Shown one piece after another: positions 35,556 through 43,354 of a stretch of DNA of 64,000 bases. The translations under genes and the position numbers were made by a program. Source of the DNA: Bacillota bacterium (lineage in GTDB: Bacteria > Bacillota > UBA4882 > UBA8346); NCBI GenBank assembly GCA_023426245.1, contig JAFABB010000051.1:186001-250000 (forward strand), read 5' to 3'. Position 1 is the first letter of the stretch. Each line of letters begins with the position of its first letter. The notes below the pieces were generated by a model. It saw only the letters and a list, made by a program, of their open reading frames with translations, ran no database searches and was not told the origin of the DNA.

Positions 35556-36740
35556 TCAATCCGAAACCAATGTCACGGGAGCGTAAGGGATGACGAGAAA
35601 CCGGGATGGAGTTGTAACATTTGGATAAATATTTGGCCCATGGAAGAAGGCAACTAGATCGGATTGGGTTTTTAATAAATGGAATGTTTCCGGGAAAAGG
35701 CTTTCGAATTCATCACAGGTGGTCCTGGGGGAAAATATTCCGACGGTAAAATCACCCAATTGTTTTTGATAGGCTATTTTCTGCTCGCTAATGATTTGGG
35801 CTTGCGTGCGCCAATGATGAAACCCGATTCCTTGCGGGGCTTCATTGAAAAGAAGAACGCTACCGCCCGGCTTAAGCAGTTTGGTAATTTGGTGGAAAGA
35901 TTTGCAGGTGCCGATTAAGTTTTGATTGAAAGGCCGGCATCCTAAAAGTAAAAAGTCCGCCAACTGTTCAGGTTTACAGACAGTGACGATTTTTAAGAGT
36001 TCCGTTGCCGCTTGATGAAAAGAATCCAGCATATCTCCACCGATGATTTTATAAATTTCCCCATCCGGATTGGAAAGCAAGTGCCAGCTATGGGAAATAG
36101 GCAGCATGCCAAGGATTTCATTGATTAAATTTCGCATGGGTGAATGCTCTGTTCCGGGTGTTCCCCCAGGAAGGCCGTGAAAAGCTTCGATTGTTTTCAA
36201 ACCGGCCACTCCCGGTAGTAATATTTTTGCGCCGCCTGATAGTCCAGCTAAAGGGTGGATGTTCATCGTAGAGATGGTCATTCTGAAATCGGCCTGGACG
36301 ACCTTTTGATTAAACAGGAGTGGAATTCCGGACTGACTGGTTCCGATGGGTTTGTTGTTCTGAAGACAGTCGTGAATCGACACCGGCCAATGGGAGGAGC
36401 CGATCTTTTCTAATAAATCGGCCTGCCGGGCGTGAAAATGAGCTCCCGAAGCAATGACAATTTCAAAACCCCAAGGGCTGCCGCGAAATTCTTGAACGGT
36501 TTGACAGATTGTATTGACAATAATTCCGGTTCGACTCACCCGGGAAGGATCCTCAAGGATTAAGACGATTTCTTTGGCTTTTTTGAGTTCCGTCCGGAAG
36601 GTGTTTAAATGGTTTTGGATCAAGGATGGTATTTCTTCAATCGGGATCGATGGAGGATAAAAAGGTTCTAAGCGGCTCAAATGAGCGGTATCAGGGAGAG
36701 GAAGAACTATATTCTCGGTATACCAAGGGATCACTACCAT
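35556..36740 (-). CDS. Second LarA-family (DUF2088) nickel-pincer racemase/epimerase homologue
   Basis: 394-residue LarA homologue. EDPSRVSRT (about 63-71) matches the D-x-T-R motif, and His101 or His103 in GAHFHA matches LarA His108. His162 and Lys172 in IHPLAGLSGGAKILLPG, with His188 in EAFHG, match LarA His174/Lys184/His200 with identical spacings of 10 and 16. The cofactor-binding set is thus complete. The sequence differs strongly from the other LarA homologue at 16007, so a different 2-hydroxyacid substrate is likely. The ATG at 36740 follows AGAGGTC; an upstream frame extension lacks a ribosome-binding site. It stands alone, between a CBS gene and the CsgG operon. Substrate unknown. 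Confidence 0.82.
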   Translation of the reverse strand: MVVIPWYTENIVLPLPDTAHLSRLEPFYPPSIPIEEIPSLIQNHLNTFRTELKKAKEIVLILEDPSRVSRTGIIVNTICQTVQEFRGSPWGFEIVIASGAHFHARQADLLEKIGSSHWPVSIHDCLQNNKPIGTSQSGIPLLFNQKVVQADFRMTISTMNIHPLAGLSGGAKILLPGVAGLKTIEAFHGLPGGTPGTEHSPMRNLINEILGMLPISHSWHLLSNPDGEIYKIIGGDMLDSFHQAATELLKIVTVCKPEQLADFLLLGCRPFNQNLIGTCKSFHQITKLLKPGGSVLLFNEAPQGIGFHHWRTQAQIISEQKIAYQKQLGDFTVGIFSPRTTCDEFESLFPETFHLLKTQSDLVAFFHGPNIYPNVTTPSRFLVIPYAPVTLVSD

Positions 36741-36814
36741 AATGACCTCTAAATGAGTTGAGTTTATAGACTCAATTATATCCAATTTATTGTTTTGATA
36801 ATCTTTGAAGACTT

Positions 36815-36826
36815 TGTGTTTACACA
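36815..36826. promoter_or_regulatory. Palindrome TGTGTTTACACA upstream of the second larA-like gene
   Basis: Twelve-base site with perfect TGTG/CACA arms, about 75 bases upstream of the minus-strand larA-like start. It could be a CRP/FNR- or Rex-like operator; only the symmetry supports this. Confidence 0.3.
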
Positions 36827-36874
36827 GGGTTATTCGTTAGGGTAATCCATTGTCCCGGGTAAAAGGAGTGGCTG

Positions 36875-36917
36875 TCAATCCTGTCTGAAAATCAATGGCT
36901 TTATTAGACAGGATTGA
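36875..36917. repeat. Inverted repeat of the AATCCTGTC family
   Basis: TCAATCCTGTCT pairs perfectly with AGACAGGATTGA over a 19-base loop, just past the 3' end of the minus-strand CsgG gene. The arms match the ends of the repeats at 55.4-56.3 kb. It could also act as a terminator of the CsgG operon, though the T tract on that strand is poor. Confidence 0.5.
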
Positions 36918-36953
36918 TAGTTTTAGGGGTTTTTTAAAAAATCTAGCGGCAAT

Positions 36954-37976
36954 TTACAGCCAATCGGAGGCATTGCCGTCGCGATTTGATTTATCCTTGT
37001 TTTTGGTTTTCGGTGAGGGGGTAGGAGTTGCAGTAGGAGATGGACTGGGCTCCAGCTTTGATTCTACTTTTGCATTCACGGCGATTTCACCATTTTGAGA
37101 TTCAATTCGGCAGATGGAAGCCTTTTCTTTGACTTCGACGACGGTCAATATGGCTACATCATCACTAAGCTCAGCAATGACTTCTCTTGTCTTCGGATCG
37201 CGTATGGTTTGGGTATTGCCTTTCACGATGAAGGTCATACCCGGTTCAACGCCGTGTTCGCTGCCGACATTAATGATGATGGTGGATGGCGAAGTATAAG
37301 CGATGAGGCCTTCGATAGGTTTATCGGCGCCAGACTCATATGCTTTCTGAGCAAATTGAGTTGCCACCGAATTGACGGCGTCACGTAAAGCCAGGCCCAG
37401 ATCGGACTTGGCAAAGTTTCCGCCCAGCATCATGGCTCCGCCGCCACTGGCAATACCCAGATTGGTTCGCTTTTTTTCACCAATCCCGGTCACTCCCCAA
37501 AAAATTTCGGCCGTTGTTGTTTCGACCATCCTGGCGTCAATAGCCACCCGGGCGGTCTTTGTTTTAAAAGCAAGGCCAAGTCGGCTTCGGGGATCAACAA
37601 AAGCGCTGCCTTGATCATCCAATGTAAATTCGGTCACATGTCCCATAACCAGAAATTTCACACCCAACATTTTGCCGAACTCAATGGCGGTATTGGAGTC
37701 TACATTGACTGCGGACAATTTCTGTTCCGACAAAACGCGGTCGACTTCTTCACGTTCGATTAACCGGAATTGATTGGTGTTCATCAGCGCAGTCACCAAT
37801 TCACTGGAAACTTCCTGACCGACATCCAATTGATTCCCCCACCAGCGATTTCGGATGGAGCGGTCGTCAAATGGCAATACTGCGATTTTATAGAGCTGTT
37901 TGGCACTATAGGTCGGTGCTGTAAAACTGATAGCCATCATCAGGAGAAGGAAGAAAATTAAACCTTTGTGCTTCAC
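36954..37976 (-). CDS. Secreted CsgG-family protein
   Basis: Exported 340-residue protein of the CsgG family (curli secretion channel and relatives, including FlgO/FlgT-type proteins). Signal peptide KHKGLIFFLLLMMAISFTAPTYSA. The core follows the family: YKIAVLPFDDRSI, a SELVTALMNTNQFRLIEREEVDRVLSEQ helix block and FGKMLGVKFLVMGHVTEF, then strands to about residue 235. A second beta region (IINVGSEHGVEPGMTF) and a Pro/Ser/Thr-rich, charged tail (SPSPTATPTPSPKTKNK) follow. GGAGG is eight to nine bases before GTG 37976; the longer TTG start at 37997 is rejected. No lipobox Cys is present, unlike true CsgG. Last gene of a four-gene operon. Confidence 0.85.
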   Translation of the reverse strand: MKHKGLIFFLLLMMAISFTAPTYSAKQLYKIAVLPFDDRSIRNRWWGNQLDVGQEVSSELVTALMNTNQFRLIEREEVDRVLSEQKLSAVNVDSNTAIEFGKMLGVKFLVMGHVTEFTLDDQGSAFVDPRSRLGLAFKTKTARVAIDARMVETTTAEIFWGVTGIGEKKRTNLGIASGGGAMMLGGNFAKSDLGLALRDAVNSVATQFAQKAYESGADKPIEGLIAYTSPSTIIINVGSEHGVEPGMTFIVKGNTQTIRDPKTREVIAELSDDVAILTVVEVKEKASICRIESQNGEIAVNAKVESKLEPSPSPTATPTPSPKTKNKDKSNRDGNASDWL

Positions 37977-38003
37977 CGCGTTATACCTCCATTGCAAATA
38001 AAA

Positions 38004-38984
38004 CTAAAACCATCCATCTTTGGTGATCTTTTCGGCAAGATCTTTAGCGAGTTCGGGAATTTGATTTTGAAAGTCCTCCATTTCCTTATCGTTAAAGCTC
38101 TCGGAAATTTTAATTTCCTTAATGACTTCCCCACCGGGAACCTTCAAGACCCGGGCGGTGATTTTAAATTTATTGGATTTGCTTCCCTCTGAGACGATTT
38201 CGCCGACCACCACTTGGCCTGCTCCGAGGATGCGCCCGAGATCCATTGCCAGGCTGTCATTGAGAGTATCACTAAGACCTTTGGCTTGTTCATTGATAAC
38301 TTGTTGCACTTTTTTATAGTCGACCATTGCAAATTTGCCGGAAGCTGATTTTGCCACTAGTTCCGATTGTAAAGCCTGAATGAGCGGTGTCTCTATCCCC
38401 AGTTGGGTACTGCGGTTTATGAAAAACAATACGGCCCGCAGCGGAATATTGCCTTGCAATTGGACTTTAACTCTTGTATAACGATCGCTTAAGTCCTGAT
38501 AATTTGGATTGTATGTATAAGCTTTTTCATAGGCATCCAAAGCGGATTCCAGCTGGTTCTGGCTTTCATATGTCCGCCCCAGGTTATAATACCGGGCCAC
38601 CATATCTTGGGAGAGTTTGTCCAGCTGGGATTTGGCTTCTACCGAAGTAGGATTGTAGAAGAGAGCTTTTTTATATAAGGCTAAAGCTTCTTCATACTTC
38701 TCTTTTGACTTGGATTCGTCACCCATTTGAACTAACATAGTACAAGCTTGCACTTTGGCGCCGGCCAATTTTTGCTGAACATCTTTATATTTCGGATATT
38801 CTTTGGCGGCTTGACCATAGGCATCGGCTGCCAGATCCCATCGGCCTTCCTCGGCGTAGTTTTTCGCTTGCTCATAAAATTGTTGGGCTTTGCCCTTGGA
38901 TGCAAAGATAGGGGCGGAAGTCACCAAAAGTGAAATGGCTATGAACAACAGCAATCCGGTTTTCAATGATTGAAGATACTTCAT
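38004..38984 (-). CDS. Secreted TPR + CsgG-like domain protein
   Basis: 326-residue exported protein. After a signal peptide (LKTGLLLFIAISLLVTSAPIFA) come three to four tetratricopeptide-like repeats (about 30-165: AQQFYEQAKNYAEEGRWDLA, KEKYEEALALYKKALFYNP, YNLGRTYESQNQLESALDAY). A CsgG-like C-terminal domain follows (about 180-320: RAVLFFINRSTQLGIETPL, FAMVDYKKVQQVINEQ, LGRILGAGQVVVGEIVSE). It probably scaffolds protein contacts in the periplasm or at the outer membrane. It sits 27 bases from each operon neighbour on both sides. Confidence 0.85.
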   Translation of the reverse strand: MKYLQSLKTGLLLFIAISLLVTSAPIFASKGKAQQFYEQAKNYAEEGRWDLAADAYGQAAKEYPKYKDVQQKLAGAKVQACTMLVQMGDESKSKEKYEEALALYKKALFYNPTSVEAKSQLDKLSQDMVARYYNLGRTYESQNQLESALDAYEKAYTYNPNYQDLSDRYTRVKVQLQGNIPLRAVLFFINRSTQLGIETPLIQALQSELVAKSASGKFAMVDYKKVQQVINEQAKGLSDTLNDSLAMDLGRILGAGQVVVGEIVSEGSKSNKFKITARVLKVPGGEVIKEIKISESFNDKEMEDFQNQIPELAKDLAEKITKDGWF

Positions 38985-39011
38985 CGGGGAACCTCCTTAT
39001 CCATTGGAAAA

Positions 39012-39881
39012 TCAGTTGATAATAATAGCGACCGCAGCGTTGGCACAAATTTCCTCCCGGTTTTTTGATTGACGGAAGGTCTTGGAATCCTCGCTGCTGA
39101 TGATGACGTCGGTGGCCTCACCCTTTACTTTAACGGCCCCGACGGCTTTGACAATGAGTGGATTGTTGCCCAGCCGGTCGACATTATCTTCTTTCACTTT
39201 ATCGATGGAACGTGAATAGATCACAATGGATTTATCGACTTTAACCATGTAGGGGCCATAAATTAACAGATTGGTACCGGCCTCGAAAACCTGGGGAGCC
39301 AGGGCACCTTTCACACTAAAATTGCGGGCATCGATGATTAAACCGGTATAGTCGGGAGCATTGTTGATGGCTGAATCATCCGGAGCGATATCCGGTGCGA
39401 TCTCAGAGGGCGTGGCCAGTGAAGACATTGATGAACTTTGTTTCATTTGATCCAGAACCAATGAGGTCAGGGTACCGACCGGGACCAATAATGTCACGGT
39501 GCAGACGCCCGAGGAATATGTCGATGAGCCCAGTTGGGCGCCTTTAAGCATTCCTTCAACTTCAGTGCGGATCATATCGTTTTCGAGTTCCATATCTTTG
39601 ACAAAAGTGTTGGAACGAACCCGGACGCCTTCTACAACTTCCAGCGCATTCCGTTGGGCGACGGCGATAGCGGCTCTTTCGGCCAGGATTGGGGCTACAG
39701 CGGGATTGGCGCCTTGTTTGGCAGCCCCCCGGCCCATAACCGTAATCAACCCTTTTTCCCAGCTGATTTGGCCCCTGTTACTCGCTACATTTTCTTCCAA
39801 CATGCCGGGATATCCAAAAACCGCAACCCCTGTAAAGCATAAAATAGCTGCTAAACCTAAAGTTAATATCCGTGTTTTCAT
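39012..39881 (-). CDS. Secreted LPP20-domain protein (FlgP-like)
   Basis: 289-residue exported protein with a signal peptide (KTRILTLGLAAILCFTGVAVFG). Its LPP20-type domain has ITVMGRGAAKQGANPAVAPILAERAAIAVAQRNALEVVEGVRV followed by MIRTEVEGMLKGAQLG and strands VCTVTLLVPV. LPP20 proteins include Helicobacter Lpp20 and Vibrio FlgP, an outer-membrane ring component. The C-terminal half (GLIIDARNFSVKGALAPQVF to the end) is an additional domain found in related secreted proteins. It shares an operon with CsgG-like and FlgT-like genes. Confidence 0.82.
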   Translation of the reverse strand: MKTRILTLGLAAILCFTGVAVFGYPGMLEENVASNRGQISWEKGLITVMGRGAAKQGANPAVAPILAERAAIAVAQRNALEVVEGVRVRSNTFVKDMELENDMIRTEVEGMLKGAQLGSSTYSSGVCTVTLLVPVGTLTSLVLDQMKQSSSMSSLATPSEIAPDIAPDDSAINNAPDYTGLIIDARNFSVKGALAPQVFEAGTNLLIYGPYMVKVDKSIVIYSRSIDKVKEDNVDRLGNNPLIVKAVGAVKVKGEATDVIISSEDSKTFRQSKNREEICANAAVAIIIN

Positions 39882-39973
39882 GAGTGTTTACCTCCATTTT
39901 ATCGAAAAAATGATGATTTGAGATATCGGGTAAAATATGTTGACCGTTTATCCCCCCCTTCATGGATATGGTT

Positions 39974-41083
39974 TTATTGATGGTGAAGAATAATTTTACT
40001 TCCTGAAATGCTTGTAATATCCAAATGCAATTCTTTCCAGCCGGAAATGAAATCGGCCAGTTGGTCCGTTAACAATCCGGTCTCCACATCCAGCGCGGCG
40101 CTGCCGTTGTTGAAGTTGCGCAAAAATACGTTGTCTACGTTGGGAGTGGCTTTCAAACGGCGCTGCAATTGTTGCAAATCCGAATAGCTGGTGTTATTTA
40201 CCGCGATTTGGATGGTTCGCTGATTATCAATGAATTGTTTGGGAAGTTGCTCTTGTAGAAAACCGGCTGCCTGATCGGCAGCATCGTTTAAAGCTTTTTG
40301 AAAGGCGATGTCAACACTGAGATCGACGCCACGGGCATTAAAGGTTTGGGAAAGGAGAGCGGCGCCGCTATCGGCGCGGAGGGCCCGGATAGTCAAATAA
40401 GCCCGCTCGGCATGAATGCCTTGGGTTTCTCCAATGGGCTCCTTTCGAATGTCGCCGATGATAAGTATTTCTGCCTGTGAACTTGCGGCAAGTTTGGAAA
40501 GGGCTTTCGGGTCTTCGGTAAAAATTTTTGTCCCCATCCCGGCTCTTTGAAACTCCGAGGCGCGCTGCGGATCGACGACAGGAAACCCGGCATCTTTCAA
40601 GCTTTCCATAAGTTTCGCAGCCGCATCCGGATTGGGAATCAAAATCATCAGCCGCGGTTTTCCGGCTTTCAATAAGGTGAGTTTAAGTGCGTCAACGCTT
40701 TGCCGGATGTCAGCCCTTTTAACCGTCAACCTTGCCCAAACCTTGTAATAACCGTTATCTTCCCAGCTGTTCAAAATTTCCTGATAGGATACATAGCCGT
40801 TGGCCTGGGTCTTGATGGTGTCCTGAATGAATTGAAAGTCTTTGACATCGGTTTCGCTGGATACCATGGTACCAATCACCTGTTCCACGGCTTTGCGGGA
40901 TGCGTCGAGTAATGCCATTTGTTCAGCTTGAAGTTTGTCGCCGTTTAAGATCGGACTGACTCCTTCGACTTCGACAGTAACGCCTTTTTCCTCAAGGGCC
41001 AAGAGGGGCTTGCTTTGGAAACAGGCCGTGATCAAAATGAGTAACAAGATGATTGAAAATAACTGCAATCGTTTTCCAACCAC
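39974..41083 (-). CDS. FlgT-like secreted lipoprotein candidate
   Basis: First gene of the minus-strand operon, 369 residues. AGGAGG lies seven bases before the GTG at 41083, which makes this the start; a 40-codon upstream extension is not supported. The N-terminus is VGKRLQLFSIILLLILITAC with a plausible lipobox ITAC, then a FlgT-N-like domain (GVTVEVEGVSPILNGDKLQAEQMALLDASRKAVEQVIGT, later VWARLTVKRADIRQSV). A CsgG-like middle part (ASSQAEILIIGDIRKEP) and a C-terminal domain (QLQRRLKATPNVDNVFLR) follow. Vibrio FlgT is part of the flagellar H ring, but no flagellar genes are nearby, so a non-flagellar envelope complex is more likely. Confidence 0.75.
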   Translation of the reverse strand: MVGKRLQLFSIILLLILITACFQSKPLLALEEKGVTVEVEGVSPILNGDKLQAEQMALLDASRKAVEQVIGTMVSSETDVKDFQFIQDTIKTQANGYVSYQEILNSWEDNGYYKVWARLTVKRADIRQSVDALKLTLLKAGKPRLMILIPNPDAAAKLMESLKDAGFPVVDPQRASEFQRAGMGTKIFTEDPKALSKLAASSQAEILIIGDIRKEPIGETQGIHAERAYLTIRALRADSGAALLSQTFNARGVDLSVDIAFQKALNDAADQAAGFLQEQLPKQFIDNQRTIQIAVNNTSYSDLQQLQRRLKATPNVDNVFLRNFNNGSAALDVETGLLTDQLADFISGWKELHLDITSISGSKIILHHQ

Positions 41084-41441
41084 GAGGAAACCTCCTAGTA
41101 AAAATGCTTCGGCTTGGCGTTGCCAGTTAGAAAAGCCGTGTATGAGTACGAACGACCGCCAGAACGGTACTCTACAGTGAGTGTAAAGACGAAAATTCCT
41201 CAAATTACCATAATGAATTCGCTTTAAAGGGGTAAATTCCTGCCGTAATTCATTATTTAAGAGAGTGTCAGTTTAAACTTTAATTTGGTTAAAAGAGTTT
41301 TATTCAAGGAATATCATATTTCATGATAATAGTATAATAAAAATAGTTTTTGCGATAATTTAATATACGCAATAGGGGAAAAGTGATAAGATAAAATTGG
41401 TAATGATATGCCCGAGATTGTTCAAGGAGGATGAAGGAAAA
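41084..41441. other. Divergent non-coding region
   Basis: About 360 AT-rich bases between the FlgT-like operon and the beta-barrel gene, which must carry promoters for both. TATAAT occurs at 41333-41338 without a clear -35. An inverted repeat TTGCG/CGCAA (41350-41354 and 41368-41372) is a possible operator. Nothing else is recognised. Confidence 0.4.
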
Positions 41442-42098
41442 ATGAAAAAAATCAGTATAGCATTGTTGGTTACTTTGGTTTTGGTCTTGGGATTTACGAT
41501 GACTGTTTCGGCAGCGGCTGACGATATTAGCGCGAAGGTATATTTTGATAACTGGATCGGGGGAAATACGCATTACGAGGATATTAATACTTACGATTAT
41601 GATACCCAATGTTCTTTTTTTGGCTTTGAATTAAATGCCGCTCAAATTAAATTTGGTGCTGAATTCGGTATGAATGCTTCCACGAAAGATGATTCCGGCG
41701 CCAATTACGATTATGATATGACGAATTACAAGATCGGATTTCGTGTCGTCGACGGTAGACGAAATAAACTTGATGTTACTCTGAGTACTCTAAAATTTGA
41801 TGGCGACGCTTTTGGAGGAGATGCATGTACTGGTACTTTATTGGGTGCAGATTTGAATCTTGCTTTATCAAAACAAATTTTTTTCCAAGCTTCATATGCT
41901 TTTTCTCTGGATGCTTCTTGGAGCGGCGTGGATTCAGTGAAAATGTCTTCTTTAAACTGTAAAGTTGGGGACCTTGTAACAGAAAATATAGCTATAACTG
42001 CGGGATACCGTTTATACAGAGTCGATGGAGAAATGCCTGGTTATGATTTAACTAGAGAACTGAGCGGATTGACTTTAGGAGTCATGTGCAAATTTTAA
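41442..42098 (+). CDS. Secreted outer-membrane beta-barrel-like protein
   Basis: 218-residue exported protein: signal peptide KKISIALLVTLVLVLGFTMTVSA, then a mature chain of short amphipathic strands (KVYFDNWIGGN, NYKIGFRVVDGR, IFFQASYAFSLDASW, IAITAGYRLYRVDG). It ends LTLGVMCKF with a terminal Phe, the usual beta-signal of outer-membrane barrels recognised by BamA. About eight strands can be counted, so a small OmpA/OmpW-size barrel is likely. AAGGAGG precedes the ATG at 41442. It is divergent from the CsgG/FlgT-like operon, which may serve the same outer membrane. No named family is recognised. Confidence 0.7.
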   Translation: MKKISIALLVTLVLVLGFTMTVSAAADDISAKVYFDNWIGGNTHYEDINTYDYDTQCSFFGFELNAAQIKFGAEFGMNASTKDDSGANYDYDMTNYKIGFRVVDGRRNKLDVTLSTLKFDGDAFGGDACTGTLLGADLNLALSKQIFFQASYAFSLDASWSGVDSVKMSSLNCKVGDLVTENIAITAGYRLYRVDGEMPGYDLTRELSGLTLGVMCKF

Positions 42099-42126
42099 GT
42101 GGAAAGAAAAATAACAGATAATCGAA

Positions 42127-42166
42127 AAAACCACCGTTAAGTCTTCGCTTTCCCGGTGGTTTTGAT
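42127..42166 (+). terminator. Terminator after the beta-barrel gene
   Basis: AAAACCACCG / CGGTGGTTTT stem with a 17-base loop, the 3' arm running into T residues. Confidence 0.75.
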
Positions 42167-42223
42167 TTTTGCCACGAAAGAATGTATCCTCAAAGGGTGG
42201 AACATTTAATATTTGGTTTAGAC

Positions 42224-42252
42224 TTGACAAGCAATATTTTCTATATTAAAAT
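42224..42252 (+). promoter_or_regulatory. Strong promoter of the rubredoxin gene
   Basis: Perfect TTGACA (42224-42229), 17-base spacer, TAAAAT (42247-42252), 80 bases before the rubredoxin start. Confidence 0.75.
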
Positions 42253-42332
42253 TTAACTAGGTTAACAATTATCGTTCAACTTTTTGAATGCCGTTGGTTA
42301 TACTATTTCAGAATCGAAGGAGGTTATGTGGA

Positions 42333-42491
42333 ATGAAATGGCAATGTACGATTTGCGGTTATATTTATGACCCGGCGGTGGGTGACCCGGAAAATGGCAT
42401 TAAAGCCGGAACTGCATTTGAGGATCTTCCGGATAGCTGGGTATGTCCCGACTGCGGAGTTGGCAAGGACTCGTTTGAGCCGGTAGACTGA
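42333..42491 (+). CDS. Rubredoxin
   Basis: 52-residue small iron protein carrying one Fe in four Cys: CTICGY and CPDCGVGK motifs at the usual spacing, with the conserved GDPENGIKAGT and FEDLPDSWVCP stretches. It shuttles electrons in anaerobes, often to peroxide- or oxygen-reducing enzymes. GAAGGAGG stands before the ATG at 42333; the in-frame ATG further upstream is not used. It has its own strong promoter and terminator, so it is a single-gene unit. The gene 3' of it on the other strand is a DsrE-like protein. Confidence 0.97.
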   Translation: MKWQCTICGYIYDPAVGDPENGIKAGTAFEDLPDSWVCPDCGVGKDSFEPVD

Positions 42492-42555
42492 TTGCCCAAA
42501 ACCGGTTGCGTGGCCGCCCGAAACGGGGGGTTGATGGTTTTGGCAAATATTTTAA

Positions 42556-42590
42556 AGAAAAAGCTTCCATTCATTTGGAGCTTTTTCTTT
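42556..42590. terminator. Terminator between rubredoxin and DsrE-like genes
   Basis: AGAAAAAGCT-(T)-CCA pairs with TGGAGCTTTTTCT with a single bulge. A-rich and T-rich flanks allow it to serve both convergent genes. Confidence 0.8.
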
Positions 42591-42626
42591 ATGAAGTCTT
42601 TTAGAACAATGCTCCTTCAGCTGAAT

Positions 42627-43106
42627 TTAAATAAACATGGCGACTTTCGACTGGATGGCGTGTTTAAGAAAAATATCCACTCCGGCAACTTCCAGGTGGT
42701 TGTAGGCGATGAGTTCTTCCCTGGAAATGCCCAGCAATTGCAAGGACGCTTCACAGGCAATAAACCGGACGTTCCTTTTCATGGCCATATTAAAAAGATC
42801 TGCGGCTGTTTGCCCTTTTTTTTGGCGGATTAACTTTTTCATCATCCAAGGGCCCAGTCCCAGAAAATTCATTTTGGAAAGGCCAATCCTATCGACACCG
42901 ACAGGCATCATTTTTTTGAACATGTTCTCCAGAAACAGTTTCCGCTGGATTACACTTCGGCGTAATAGGTTAATCCCCCAAAAGGTAAAAAAGATGGTTA
43001 CTTCCATTCCCTCACCGGCAGCCCCGTTGGCAAGGGTTAGGGCGGCCATTGCCTTATCGAAATCGCCGCTAAAAAGGATTAAAGTGAATTTTTCCGGCTC
43101 TGCCAT
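42627..43106 (-). CDS. DsrE/DsrF-like family protein
   Basis: 159-residue cytoplasmic protein of the DsrE-like superfamily (DsrE/F/H, TusD-like), often linked with sulfur transfer or persulfide handling. The pattern fits: KFTLILFSGDFDKAMAALTLANGAAGEGMEVTIFFTFWGINLL, then a Lys/Met-rich helical insert, RFIACEASLQLLGISREELI with a Cys at the position used by family members, and VAGVDIFLKHA. The ATG at 43106 is preceded by TGGAGG; an upstream extension to 43145 is not needed. Converges on rubredoxin. Peroxiredoxin-like or rhodanese partners are not present. Confidence 0.82.
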   Translation of the reverse strand: MAEPEKFTLILFSGDFDKAMAALTLANGAAGEGMEVTIFFTFWGINLLRRSVIQRKLFLENMFKKMMPVGVDRIGLSKMNFLGLGPWMMKKLIRQKKGQTAADLFNMAMKRNVRFIACEASLQLLGISREELIAYNHLEVAGVDIFLKHAIQSKVAMFI

Positions 43107-43263
43107 GAACGAACCTCCATTTTGTTGTTCTATTGTATCCGGCATAAAATAATGTTAATCTGGTAGTTTCAGTAAACCATGAATTTTAAATAACAAAAGG
43201 GATTTTTAGGAGGTTTGAAGGTTTGCGCCTAGAATTAAAGTTTTAAGAGGGGGAAAGCTGTCA

Positions 43264-43324
43264 TTCAAATTGGGTTAAGCTATAAAGCTGGCGTTGAAAC
43301 TGGGATAAGCTATTTGAAATTGGG
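43264..43324 (+). repeat. Short imperfect direct repeats upstream of the DUF2156 gene
   Basis: TTCAAATTGGGTTAAGCTAT (43264) and TTGAAACTGGGATAAGCTAT (43294) are copies 30 bases apart, with a third partial TTGAAATTGGG at 43314. Role unknown; could be slippage or regulator sites. Confidence 0.5.
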
Positions 43325-43354
43325 TTTTCACTAATTGAAGAATGGGTGTAAGGT

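Noticed and set aside
39499..39921. 140-codon plus-strand frame opposite the LPP20 gene
   Set aside because: Antisense to a gene with a clear signal peptide and domain; no ribosome-binding site.
39974..41203. 40-codon N-terminal extension of the FlgT-like protein
   Set aside because: The extension carries no ribosome-binding site and would bury the hydrophobic signal sequence; AGGAGG points to GTG 41083.
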